A DNA stretch of 64,000 nucleotides, from the NCBI RefSeq assembly GCF_050947875.1, contig NC_134573.1, positions 31,952,115-32,016,114 on the forward strand, written 5' to 3'. Both the position numbers and the translations under genes were made by a program. Shown here in pieces: positions 18,411 to 27,497 of this stretch; positions within the stretch are counted from its first letter, which is position 1, and each line of letters starts with the position of its first letter. The notes below the pieces were generated by a model that saw nothing but the letters and a program-made list of their open reading frames with translations, did no database searches and was not told where the DNA came from. Source of the stretch: Dermacentor variabilis. Taxonomy: Eukaryota > Arthropoda > Arachnida > Ixodida > Ixodidae.

Positions 18411-19030
18411 GTCAAAAAGCGCGCCGGAATACCCTATATCCCATCCACGAGTGAAGCTCTAAGCCGTATTCTGCGTTCATACAATGTTCAAGTGGCACAC
18501 ATTCCAAACCAGAAACTACGGCAATCACTCGTCAATGTTAAGGACAAATTACCAAAAGAGAAATTCCCAGGTGTTGTGTACGTTGTCCCATGCGCGGATT
18601 GCGACTACGTGTACATTGGCGAAACTGGTGACTTTGAAAGGCGTCTTAAACAGCACAATTATGACGTCAAAAAAGAAAATGTGAAATCCAGTGCCTTGGC
18701 TGAGCACGCCACTTCAAGCGGCCACGCAATCGACTGGGGGAAGGCACGTGTCCTTGCCAGGGAAAAGGGGCTATCTCGACGCCTTTATCTTGAGTCCCTC
18801 ATGATCCAGACTACTCCACACACTCTGAACAGGAGCGATGGCAATCTGCCGTCAGTGTATGCGCGCTGCCTGCGTCACGTGTTCTAGACTATTTAAGCGA
18901 GCTGCTCGAGCACTTTTGTTTATTTTACCTGTGAACAAGGCTCCCGTGTGGGAGCCGAAACGTCTTCTTTTCTTTTCATAATCTTTATTTGGTCGGCGAA
19001 GTGCCCCGGGTTTTTGTTAACCTTTCAACC
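18411..19030 (+). mobile_element. Inverted partial Penelope copy (3' end, plus strand)
   Basis: Starts at CTAGTCAAAAAGCG next to the pLTR of the main copy, head to head, and runs to the element 3' end at 19030. The frame 18492-18887 encodes the last 131 residues with the complete GIY-YIG domain (VPCADCDYVYIGETGDFERR) and ends with CLRHVF and TAG. Only a few base differences from the main copy are seen, so both were made in the same or nearby events. Confidence 0.85.
18929..18964 (+). ncRNA. Hammerhead-ribozyme-like remnant in Penelope 3' region
   Basis: A perfect stem GGCTCCC/GGGAGCC (18939-18945 and 18950-18956) with a GTGT loop is followed by GAAACGTC (18957-18964), the layout of hammerhead stem II plus the GAAA core box seen in Penelope-type ribozymes. 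The second core box, which should read CTGANGA, is CTGTGAACA at 18929-18937 instead. It is therefore probably a degenerate ribozyme. The mirror copy is at 15890-15924 on the minus strand with the same core. Confidence 0.45.
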
Positions 19031-19043
19031 AAAAAGAAATTTG
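19031..19043 (+). repeat. Right 13 bp target-site duplication of Penelope insertion
   Basis: AAAAAGAAATTTG, identical to 15768-15780. Confidence 0.8.
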
Positions 19044-19280
19044 TTTATCTCAAGTTTCCTGTAAATCTGCCAAGCGATATGTTCGAGCAACTTGCAGGTA
19101 ATGCATGTCAAGGAAATGGGACGATAATTCTCACTGGAGTTCCTGTTGCCATATTTAAATACATATAGAACTTTCGCCATCTTCGAATCACCAGGAAGGT
19201 GGCCGGTCGCAAGTGACTGTCTGAATAGGTGAAATAGAATTTTGCTTCATATTTCCACCATATTCTTCATAATCCTTGAG
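19044..19280 (-). pseudogene. CR1/L2-like LINE RT fragment, proximal part
   Basis: Minus strand 19250-19050 reads SLATGHLPGDSKMAKVLYVF, NSSENYRPISLTCITCKLLE and HIAWQIYRKLEI, the RT region just upstream of the fragment at 15767-15410. NYRPISL is the diagnostic block. The two parts join across the Penelope insertion. Confidence 0.75.
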
Positions 19281-19384
19281 CTTATACCTTCTATGCCACA
19301 TCAAGAAGACAACTTAAGGTTATTTATGAGAGAAGAGAGGCCCTCCAAAGTAAGTTCAATAGGTTCCTTCTATTGGTAGCTTAA

Positions 19385-19690
19385 TTAGTGATTCATCCAA
19401 TTGGGTTGCCCGATAATGAGCATATTAGTCATAAAGGTGAAAACGCCTTGGGTTTACTGCGCAATGTAATTAACAAGAAGTTGTCAGAAGAAACACTATT
19501 GATGATTCACATATTTTATGTTGGCCCTGTGCTCGAGTTTGGATGCGTAGTTTCTTCAAGGTACACCGCTTGCAAACTCCACCTTTTCTTTTTACTTGGA
19601 ATGCTAGCTCCTCGTATGTGCCTAGTTCGTCAGGGATACGTAGCCAACTCAGCACTTTATCTGCAATGCATAATTCTTCTTCTATAGCCA
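19385..19690 (+). pseudogene. I-like LINE ORF2 C-terminal fragment
   Basis: The plus-strand frame contains ENALGLLRNVINKKLSEETL and FYVGPVLEFGCVVSS, a thumb-region pattern of I-group or Jockey-like LINEs (LGLLRR...PVLEFGS). It is bounded by unrelated LINE pieces on both sides and has no start. Confidence 0.5.
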
Positions 19691-19769
19691 AGATTAGAGT
19701 TGCTTGCGGTTAGGACGTACTATCACTGTTAAAAAGTTACTTATCAAACAGGGTTCAGATAGTGTCTGT

Positions 19770-20970
19770 GTCTTATGTCTATTCCAGAGAACAAACCACT
19801 AACATTGGCGTCCCTCAATGATCCATCTCAGAACCACTACTGTTTTTGATTTATATCAATGACCTACCTACCTGTTTGTCGTCTACTAAGTGCATTCTGT
19901 AAATTGATGATACTACCATATTTGACTGTGATAAAAACAGGTCACTTCTTATTAACAAGCTAAATACTGATCTAGGAAATGCTTTAAGTTGGTGGAATGC
20001 TAACCTATTATCTATTAATGCAACCGAGGCTAAATTTGTTGTATTTTCCTCACGCCAACAGCATTCGGCATCCTCCCCTGTTTTAACTTTAGGACCACAC
20101 TCTACCTCTCCCAGTCCATGCTCATCTTTTCTTGGGATTTCTCTTGACTGCAGCTTGAAATATAAAGATCACATTTCTCACATCAAAAAGAAAATAGCGT
20201 ATGGTATTCGCGTTCTAATTAAAACTCGTCCCTACTTTACACATAATACATTAATTTCGCTATACCACTCATTCATTCACTCTCACATTAACTATGACAT
20301 ATTATGCTGGGGTAACACTTATAACACTCACATGGCATCTTTCCAGGTAATCCATAACCAATCCATAAGAATTATTACAAGCAGTTCACGCTTTGCAAAT
20401 GTAAAATCCCTACTACACGAAAACATCCTAACTATTTCAGAACTCACTAAATATAATCTAGGAATATTATTCTACAAATATATGTCTAAGAAACTACCAT
20501 CAATCTGCTTCTCACCTTGTGAGCTGATAGCTCATAGTGACACTAGATTTGCTCTCAATAATTATTTCCGTCTACCTAAAGTGCGAACTAACTATGGTAA
20601 ACAGACTGCGGAATTTTCCTCGATATCTCTTTAGAATACTCTACCACCTATAATCAAAAATGCTAAAAAATTATACCAATTTAAGAGAGAACTAAAATCA
20701 TTCATAATGAATACATATTGAAATTGTCCATTTCCTGATAATTTCTTTCTTTTTTATATTATCATTCTGTTAACAAGTCTTCTTATTACTCATATGCTAT
20801 AAACATGTTTTGATATTACTCTAAGCTCTCATCTGTATTACTGTTGCTTTAAACATTGATAAGATCATAAGTGTCTTTAACAGAAGGTCCCGATACAGTC
20901 TTTGACTATGGAACCTCCTTATGTATACTACGCACATGTAATTATCTGTACGTCTACTAATAAATAAATT
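19770..20970 (+). pseudogene. CR1/Rex1-like LINE fragment: RT palm to 3' end
   Basis: From about 19782 the plus strand reads NREQTTNIGVPQ, a stop, SISEPLLFLIYINDLPTCL, then IDDTTIFDCDKN at the catalytic site (Y/FADD is degraded to L-stop-IDD), SWWNANLLSINATEAKFVVF, and an open part 20155-20634 with YKDHISHIKKKIAYGIRVL and YHSFIHSHINYDILCWGNTY. It ends in an AATAAATAAATT-type tail near 20957-20972. Two or more stops make it a pseudogene. Confidence 0.65.
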
Positions 20971-22761
20971 ATAAATTAATAGATTATGCGACACAAGGTC
21001 ATATAGGTCACAGACAGTTTGTAACATGACATTTCTTTTTTTTTTATGCCGAGGTCCACCATCAACTTTCTCTTACGAATGTGGTGTCGGCGCGAACGCG
21101 TCAAATATGGTCTCTTTTTTTTACAGGGATAGTGCCGCCATCTAGGGGCGGTGAAGCGAAGTAATGCATCATTACACCAACGAGCGCCGGCAGTGAGCCC
21201 TTCGGTATAGACGAGGCAACCTAAAGTTTGCCCGCGCTACACCAGCGCCGAATGCTCCCCTAGCGGACCGATGGAAGTTGCGATGGTCGTCGCGGCGCTA
21301 GCACCAGGCCGCGCACACTCTCAAGTTCAACAAATGGCCACAGAGGGCGAAAAAATCGACCGCGCGCTGCTGCTAACAAAACCAACATAGTAGAATCACT
21401 TCGGGATGCTTACGTTAGTTTGAGCATTTTCCGCTAGAGGCGCCGTAATTAGCGCAATTTTATCTGACAAACTTTCTGTTACAATTACCGTAGCATTATT
21501 ATTACATAAAAAAGAGGGCGGAATTATCATTGCTAATTAGATATTGTACTCTTTGTAAGTAAGTTTATTGTTTCTTCGTCATTATAAACGCAATAGCGTT
21601 CAGCATCATCGATCTTTCACGTGACCTCTGGCCTGGATTTAACATTTTTACCGGTATTTTCGAGTGCATAGCGGCACGGATTCATTCGTTCGTGCACTCA
21701 GACTGGTTGCTTCTTTTTTTGCTAAAGCTAGTTTATTGCGCTTCGATGTCTCGCGTTATTTAACCTGGGGTGAAGTGACGTGTTTGCATGCGGACACGTA
21801 AGCCCAAAAGTTGGGCATCGGTCGTGAGCCATTCGGAACACGTCTGCATCGCAACGGGAGCTGCATTTTGGTGCGGCTGACAACGGCAATAACGTTGAGT
21901 CGTTTAACACCGCTGCTTGCATCGTTATATAATATTCGTCTCATTAGCTTACAGGCGGAGACAAGTTAACGAACTAAATCCTGCACAACATATGGCAGTC
22001 GCGATCCTCCGTTGCTGTTTCCTAAATAAACCGTTACTTGCGAGGCTGTCGTTATACACACACCATCGGGAAAGAAAGAGCGATATCGGAACGCGCGTCT
22101 CATTTTTCATCCTATTGTAGCCGTGACTACAATAGGTGATTACAATAGGTACAATAGGTGACTGGGTGGCAGCCTTAACAATATACATATAAAACTTTTT
22201 TTCGAGTCCGCCGGCAACTACTTTCGTCCACAAAACCGAATAATCCTTTGGTAAAATGATGTGAAAGTACAGAATTTAATGTATTGAACAGTTGCAAGCG
22301 TGATAATTTACTCATATTTCGTATTTGTTGGTTCCAAGTGTCCTTGCTGTTCAGTTTGGTTTGCCGTAGGGCATTTATTTTTGCAGTAGTGAAGCAGTGC
22401 ATCACGTTCGTGCATAAAAATAATGCATCAGTTCTAATAGCTTCATGACTTTCATGAATTTGCTTGTGGAACCAGCAGTGTGATCTCTTCCAGTGTATAA
22501 ATGAACACACAAATGTTCTCATTTGTGATCTTAATAATACTTAAGCTGTTTACATGCATTGTATAGTTAGGCAGACATAAATTTATGGACAATAGCAATA
22601 TTTATTTAACGTGCTGCTTAAGCATCCTAGAACAGACAGGGTACATTCGCATGTGTTGTGTAGTCGTAAACCATTACAATATATATGTCACACCTTTTTG
22701 CATTTCATATTGCAAAATTGTGCTTTTTTAATTTCTGATTCAGTGAAAATTTCTGTTCCAG
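20971..22761. other. Non-coding or upstream region of the 22.8 kb gene
   Basis: No domain recognised. The GC-rich stretch 21050-21430, with GCGCTAG, CCGCCATCTAG and similar words, may be promoter-like. TATATAATATTC lies at 21925-21936. AT-rich sequence with short tandem words (TAGGTGATTACAATAGGTACAATAGG at 22131-22160) precedes the first exon. Confidence 0.35.
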
Positions 22762-22873
22762 ACATGCAGTAATGAAGATAGCAGCAGTATTAAGCAACAC
22801 ACTCCACACACTAAACAGAAGCTGCTGCCTGCTACAACAAGGCCATTGTGTGGGCATTGGCTGCTACTACAAG
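22762..22873 (+). CDS. Putative exon 1 of an unrecognised host gene
   Basis: 112 bp between a pyrimidine-tract acceptor (TTTCTGTTCCAG, AG at 22760-22761) and a donor (ACAAG|GTAAAC, GT at 22874). Read from base 1 of the exon it is open and encodes TCSNEDSSSIKQHTPHTKQK and LLPATTRPLCGHWLLLQ, leaving one base (phase 1). The next exon at 23078 also enters in phase 1, so splicing restores one open frame. Upstream exons are not identified and no protein family is recognised. Could be noise, but both sites and the phase agree. Confidence 0.4.
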
Positions 22874-23077
22874 GTAAACATGTGGTTCAGAAATAAATAT
22901 GCCTGATATATGCTGTATTGGCTAGCTAGTCTTGAGGCACATGTCATATGTTTGCAGCAGAAATGGATGTTTGTTCATGTTTATGGTTCAGTATAATTGG
23001 CTCGAACATAAAAGAAAACACACATGAGTTTGGCTAATCTGTGCTGTATCTCTTGTATCACCGTTCTGCCCCAACAG

Positions 23078-23293
23078 AGTCCATTCCAAGCATATCTTGG
23101 TCATCACAGGAGCTCCTATCCACACCAACAGAAAGGGACTGGAGCCGAATTCGCAAGGCTTTTACAGCACGAACAAAGAAGCGCATGCAGAAGAATTTGC
23201 ATGAGATATCAAGTCTGCAGAGCACTGTGCCAAGACTGAAAAGAGCTTCAGCCACCGTTCCACCAGCATGGACAAATTGGCTGAGTCGTCCAG
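23078..23293 (+). CDS. Putative exon 2 of an unrecognised host gene, basic helical protein
   Basis: 216 bp (72 codons, phase 1 at both ends) between CTGCCCCAACAG|A and CGTCCAG|GTAACT. It encodes ESIPSISWSSQELLSTPTER, DWSRIRKAFTARTKKRMQ, KNLHEISSLQSTVPRLKRAS and TVPPAWTNWLSRPG. The middle is strongly basic and likely helical (RIRKAFTARTKKRMQK), which would suit a nuclear or nucleic-acid-binding protein, but no domain is recognised. Its better splice sites and clean composition make it the most exon-like non-transposon piece in this region. Confidence 0.5.
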
Positions 23294-23872
23294 GTAACTC
23301 AAAAAGGACTTTACAGAAATTTTTCGTCTTTAAATGCACCTGAAACTTCTGATCAAGCACGGACGTCGCTGGCCAAAAGAGTTCCGTCAGTGTGCCCTTA
23401 ATCAGCTTCCTGGCCATGTCAATTCCATTTGTGCCAAGTGTAATTTTTCTTCTAGAAATGCAACTTTTTCATTGCCCATTCTCGTTAGAGATCATTCATC
23501 CTCATCCAAACCTACAGGTCAACCGATTCTTCGCTGATACTTGATACCAGTCACTCTCTAGTAGCATAACATATCTGTAGCAGTGCCTTTTAGTGTATGT
23601 TGTCATGCACAATTCCTCTCCTGAAATAGCTGATGCAACATGGACATGTGACTTGCATTAACCTACGCACCGTTTGCTATGCACCATTTTACTTGATGTT
23701 TTTGGCCTTCAATGCTTTCAGAACAGAGTGGCTTCTCTCTTGAATGCAAGCTTTATCATTTTCCATATTCCTAGTCTCGTTGATGATTGTTCTTCTTCCT
23801 CGATAGCCTGGGTCTTTGCGCAAGCTACACTGAATGATTCATTGTATAATCTGGTTTTTCTGCCCCACTTAG
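23294..23872. other. Intron-like sequence downstream of 23.3 kb exon
   Basis: No further exon could be fixed here. Open frames are short and lack domain similarity. Confidence 0.35.
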
Positions 23873-24297
23873 TTGTGGTCGCCGTGTTACCTTTCTCGGA
23901 TGTGGGGGCCTTGCATTGGTGTTGCATTGGTGAGCAGTCTCTCGAGGTGAGCATTTGCTCCTGCGGTCCGCACATTGACATAGACTCCCAGTATACAGGC
24001 ACCGTGACTGGTGCGCCCGTTCGTTCTTTTCTGCTGCAGCCATGGGCAAAATGTGCCTGCGGCCTTTCTCGGTCGCAATAAGCATGAACGGAGACCAGCA
24101 TACGTGCTTACATGGTCCGACGTGTTTGAAGTTGATAGCCACATGGGTGGAAAGGCCCGCAAGGATGGCTGCCGAAGGTGATGCCCACGAAAGCGACTTG
24201 TTCATATCGAGACAAAGTGGGACACCAAATGTGAGCCACACATTAGCGGCCTTCGACAGAAAAGAAACGTGCAGATTGGAAAGGAGTTACCGCTAAA

Positions 24298-24477
24298 ATG
24301 CCGGATATTCCATTTCGCTGTGTTGGTTGCGGCAGTAGATGCTTCTGTCACCTGATTGCTTCGCAATGGAAGGTCCTCATCTTCAACGGCAACTGTCGGT
24401 TTAAACAGGTGCGACGCTCTGTCCAATCTGTTAGTACTGCTGGTTGTCGCTCGTTACCAGACCACCATATGCGATGA
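24298..24477 (+). CDS. Small Cys-rich ORF, tandem unit 1
   Basis: 59 residues from ATG 24298 to TGA 24475. It starts MPDIPFRCVGCGSRC and keeps IASQWK and CRFKQ, where units 2 and 3 have Cys (SQCK, CRCTQ/CRCKQ). Loss of cysteines suggests this unit is decaying. The AAACAG|GTGCGA within it also matches a splice donor, so the true exon could end at 24413. Function unknown; see unit 3. Confidence 0.35.
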   Translation: MPDIPFRCVGCGSRCFCHLIASQWKVLIFNGNCRFKQVRRSVQSVSTAGCRSLPDHHMR

Positions 24478-25050
24478 AGGCAAGCATTATGCCTGTAAGT
24501 AGGCGGCTGAATGTATCCTAAGAGACCCGTGTATGTGAATGCTGACTGTTGCCGTATGGTTCGTAGCCAATGTATAATGTATTCTCTGAACCTCATGCAT
24601 TGATTGATTGCTGTTTAATATCGCTGTTATCTTACTTAGTTACGGTCGCCGTGTTATGTTTTTTGAATATGGCGGCCAGGTCAGTTACATTGGGAAGCAG
24701 TCTCTCGAAGTAAGCATTTGCTCCTCCAGTCCACACAGCGACAGTGGCTCCCAATTTACACACACCGTGATTCGTGCTCCCCGTTGAGCCTTTCGTGCTG
24801 CAGCCATGGACAAATTGTGCCTGTGGCCTTTCCCGGCTGCAATTAAGCACGAATGGAGACCAGCACACGTGCTTACATGGTACGACGTGTGTGAAGCTGG
24901 GTGGAAAGGCCCGCAAAAGTGGCTGATGAAGGGGATGCCCGGGAAAGGGACTTGTCCATATTGAGACAATGTGGGACACCAAGTGCGAGACACACATTAG
25001 CGGCCCCTGAAACAAAGTAACGTGCAGGTTGGAAAGGAGTCAACACTAAA

Positions 25051-25245
25051 ATGCCAGGTGGTCCTTGTCGCTGTGTAGGCTGCAGCAGATGCCTGCATCA
25101 CCCGATTGCTTCGCAATGCAAGTTCATCTTCAATGGCGAATGTCGCTGCACACAGGTGGGACACACTGTCCAATCTGTTTCTGCTGCTGGTTGTCGCTCG
25201 TTACCAGACCACCACATGCGACGAAGGCAAGCATTATGCCTGTAA
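25051..25245 (+). CDS. Small Cys-rich ORF, tandem unit 2
   Basis: 64 residues from ATG 25051, MPGGPCRCVGCSRCLHHP then SQCKFIFNGECRCTQ. It is shorter than unit 3 because a stop comes after QALCL. The Cys arrangement C-x-C-x2-C-x2-C then C, C-x-C is preserved. A donor-like ACACAG|GTGGGA lies at the point where the family similarity fades. Confidence 0.4.
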   Translation: MPGGPCRCVGCSRCLHHPIASQCKFIFNGECRCTQVGHTVQSVSAAGCRSLPDHHMRRRQALCL

Positions 25246-25794
25246 GTAGGCAGCTGAATGTATCCTAAGAGACCGGTGTATGTGAATGCTCACTGTTGCA
25301 AATGGTTTGTAGCCAATGTATAATGTTTTGTCTGAACACTATGTGGTGAATGATTACCGTTTATTTTTGCTGTTATCTCACTTGATTACGGTCGCCGTGT
25401 TATGCTTCTCTGATGTGGCGGCCTGATCAGTTGCATCGGAAAGCAGCCTCTCGAAGCAAGCATTTGCTCCTTCAGTCTGCACAGCGACACAGACTCGTAA
25501 TTTACACACCGTGATTCGTGACCCCATTCACCCTTTTCTGCTGCAGCCATGGTAAAATTGCGCATGTGGCCTTACTCGGCTGCGATTAAGCACGAATGGA
25601 GACCGGCATACGTGCTTACATGGTCCGACGTGTATGAAGTTGGGTGGAAAGGCCCGCAAAAGTGGCTGATGAAGGTGATGCCCGCGAAAGCGACTTGTCC
25701 ATATTGAGACAATGTGGGACACCAAGTGCGAGCCACACATTAGAGGCCCCCGAAAGAAAAGTAACGTGCAGATTGGAAAGGAGTTAACGCTAAA

Positions 25795-26136
25795 ATGCCG
25801 GGTAGTCCATGTCGCTGTGTTGGCTGCGGCAGCAGATGCCTGGTTCACCCGATTGCTTCGCAATGCAAGTTGCTCATCTTTAACGGCGACTGCCGCTGCA
25901 AACAGGTGGGACACTCTGTCCAATCTGCTTGCGCCGCTGGTTGTCGCTCGTTACTAGATCGCCATGTGCGACGACGACGGCAAGCCGTTTACGAGCTCGC
26001 GTCAAAGATTCCAGCGTATCTCGACATACAAATTTTATTTCTGCTATTGTACGAGAATGTACACTGCTTGTCTTCTGCCAATAAAGTCGCACGTTCTGTT
26101 CACTCACTTGTGGCTTGTTTGTATGGGCGTCAGTAG
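25795..26136 (+). CDS. Small Cys-rich ORF, tandem unit 3, with poly(A) signal
   Basis: 113 residues from ATG 25795. The first ~54 are the conserved Cys-rich part: MPGSPCRCVGCGSRCLVHP, SQCK, GDCRCKQ and SACAAGCRS. The dense C-x-C and C-x2-C spacing and MPG start are reminiscent of metallothioneins. The C-x4-C near the start could instead be a decayed first exon of a THAP zinc finger, as a THAP exon lies at 26557. AATAAA at 26080-26085 fits a transcript end. A donor-like AAACAG|GTGGGA lies after CRCKQ. The tail after residue 54 has no counterpart in units 1 and 2. Neither identification is firm. Confidence 0.4.
   Translation: MPGSPCRCVGCGSRCLVHPIASQCKLLIFNGDCRCKQVGHSVQSACAAGCRSLLDRHVRRRRQAVYELASKIPAYLDIQILFLLLYENVHCLSSANKVARSVHSLVACLYGRQ
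26080..26085 (+). terminator. Polyadenylation signal AATAAA
   Basis: CCAATAAAGTCGCACGTTCTG follows tandem unit 3, with T/G-rich sequence (TTCTGTTCACTCACTTGTGG) about 20 bases downstream. A plausible 3' end of the transcription unit to the left. Confidence 0.45.
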
Positions 26137-26297
26137 AGGCTCTTTGGTCTCCTGGCAATTAGAACGCACCGGCTACGCGGCAGCCGAGGCATCGATGCAT
26201 GCCGCATGGCCGGCAGGGCGAGTACGGCGCGTATGAGCGGATACAAGCGTACACGACCGGCGAAAAGCGGCCATATTGGATAACGCTTTAAAAAACA

Positions 26298-26347
26298 ATG
26301 CGCATTTCCGCTTCCTGTTTTAGCAGCGCTATCTTGCGTCAACCTAG
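26298..26347 (+). CDS. Possible first coding exon upstream of the THAP exon
   Basis: ATG 26298 opens a 50-base stretch (MRISASCFSSAILRQP plus two bases) ending at a strong donor CAACCTAG|GTAAGT. The leftover phase (2) matches the acceptor phase of the exon at 26557. It does not supply the first zinc-binding Cys at the usual THAP spacing, so it may only be a 5' exon or a coincidence. GCCATATTGG at 26270 upstream is YY1-like. Confidence 0.25.
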
Positions 26348-26556
26348 GTAAGTTCCATGCGCTGCCGCTGCTTATTTTCGAACCACTGCGGAAGGTACAG
26401 TTTCCCTTCTCTAAAGTTGTTCTTTATTCTATGCTAGCACGCGCCCGTGTTCTGTACGGCGGGAGCGCTCGTGCACGTGGTTTTTGCGATGCCGAGTGCG
26501 ACCTCATCAGCCAGGAAAGGTGGCACGCAATACTGATGTGTTGTTGATTGCCACAG

Positions 26557-26670
26557 CTGCCTCGAAAACACGAAAGGTCGTACGCCGCCCGTGAAGTTCT
26601 ACAGATTTCAGGGCAAGTGGTACGAGAAGGACGGACGACAAGCATGGATAACTGCAGTGCGCCGAGTCAA
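26557..26670 (+). CDS. THAP zinc-finger domain exon
   Basis: 114 bp between TTGATTGCCACAG|C and GAGTCAA|GTAAGT. In phase 2 it encodes CLENTKGRTPPVKFYRFQGK and WYEKDGRQAWITAVRRV, the middle of a THAP domain: second zinc Cys, the loop before the conserved F-Y-R-F strand, and the W-I-x-A-V-R-R helix. THAP domains are DNA-binding zinc fingers found in host regulators and P-element transposases. The Pro that usually follows FYRF is Gln here. The exon ends where the N-P/D-G-S loop would start; the exon carrying the last Cys and His is not found within the next 2 kb, so this may be an orphan exon. Confidence 0.65.
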
Positions 26671-26829
26671 GTAAGTCTCATAGTTTCGCATTCGCGTGTA
26701 ATATCTTGAAAGCGGAATAGTCATATGCCTGGTTTTAGTGCACGGCCGTTTGTTTAGTCGTGTCGCGTTGTTGAATTGTGGTGGCATCCGCCGTTTGTTA
26801 GCGGTAAATGCATGCGTGTTGCGCCGCTA

Positions 26830-27030
26830 AGCTCTACGACGCGTGCTCGATACCCAGCCACGGAGGCCGGATTTCGATAGGGGCAAAATGCAAGAACACC
26901 CTTGTTACCGTGTGCTTTGATTTTTGTGCACGTTAATGAACCCTCAGAGGTTAAAATTATTCCTGAGACTCCCCATTACAGCGGGCCTCATAATGATTTC
27001 GCGGTTTTGGCATGGTTTTGGCACTTAGAA
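26830..27030 (+). mobile_element. tRNA-derived SINE-like repeat common in ticks
   Basis: TGCTCGATACCCAGCC (B-box-like) is followed by GGAGGCCGGATTTCGATAGG, AAATGCAAGAACACCC, TGCACGTTAATGAACCCTCA and GCCTCATAATGATTTCGCGG. This order matches a very common tick interspersed repeat with a tRNA-derived 5' end (Ruka-type SINEs are the described ixodid example, but I cannot confirm the family). It sits in the intron-like sequence after the THAP exon. Confidence 0.6.
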
Positions 27031-27410
27031 CCGCCGAAATTATTTGATTGCACTGTGCCTTCCCTCGCAATCGGCATGGACGAGCTCAAGAGAATTATTT
27101 CCCTTTTCCAAACGCTGCAACTTAAATTACTAGTTGTGCAGGTAACGAAAGGGGCCGCGCGCTACTTTTGTGTGGTAGCAGACCGCATTTAATGCAAGCC
27201 GCGGTCGTCGCGTGCGTCGGGAAGCGGCAGATCGGAAAACAGCCGCTCGAGACGTGCGCGTTATGTTTGTTGTTTGCCCATGCTTTCTAAGTATCTAAGT
27301 GTGCAAGTATCATAACTTGTAGTGGTACCACTCTTGTAGAATATTATATGCACACAATCACAGGAACGTTACCTTTGCAAACATATTATTGGGAGTAATT
27401 TAATCCCCAC
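27031..27410. other. Non-coding, nothing recognised
   Basis: No repeat or domain seen apart from the end of the SINE-like tail. Confidence 0.4.
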
Positions 27411-27497
27411 AACAAAAAGGCACACATACTGTTTCATTTATATGCGATGCAGATGGAAGCGGCGCCAAACAGACCAATGGCAATCACAACAGTCTTC

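Larger units (their letters stand above)
15781..19030 (-). mobile_element. Penelope-like element with inverted 3' tail
   Basis: The main copy runs on the minus strand (18408 to 15781). It is followed on the right by a plus-strand copy of its own 3' end (18411-19030), so both outer ends are element 3' ends and form long terminal inverted repeats of about 600 bp. An 88 bp direct repeat (18321-18408 and 15781-15868), the pseudo-LTR, flanks the main copy. Such pLTRs and inverted tails are characteristic of Penelope elements. The single large ORF encodes RT plus GIY-YIG endonuclease with just one frameshift near its end. A 13 bp target duplication flanks the unit. Confidence 0.9.
23873..26040 (+). 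repeat. Three tandem ~745-768 bp units
   Basis: GTCGCCGTGTTA marks the unit starts at 23878, 24646 and 25391 (spacing 768 and 745). Each unit then has CAGTCTCTCGA/AGCCTCTCGA, GCTGCAGCCATGG, a Trp-rich short ORF, GAAACGTGCAGATTGGAAAGG-like sequence, and an ORF beginning ATGCC at 24298, 25051 and 25795. Units are perhaps 85-90% alike by eye. This is a recent tandem triplication of a gene-like segment. Open frames on the minus strand of each unit (for example 25923-25528) are also conserved but look like by-products. Confidence 0.8.

Noticed and set aside
18492..18887. A stand-alone GIY-YIG homing endonuclease gene
   Set aside because: It is the inverted 3' part of the Penelope ORF, starting mid-protein.
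23718..24241. Minus-strand ORFs of 127-138 codons repeated in the tandem units
   Set aside because: They recur only because the DNA is triplicated; their frames differ between units and they have no recognisable domain. The plus strand has the better conserved frames and a poly(A) signal.
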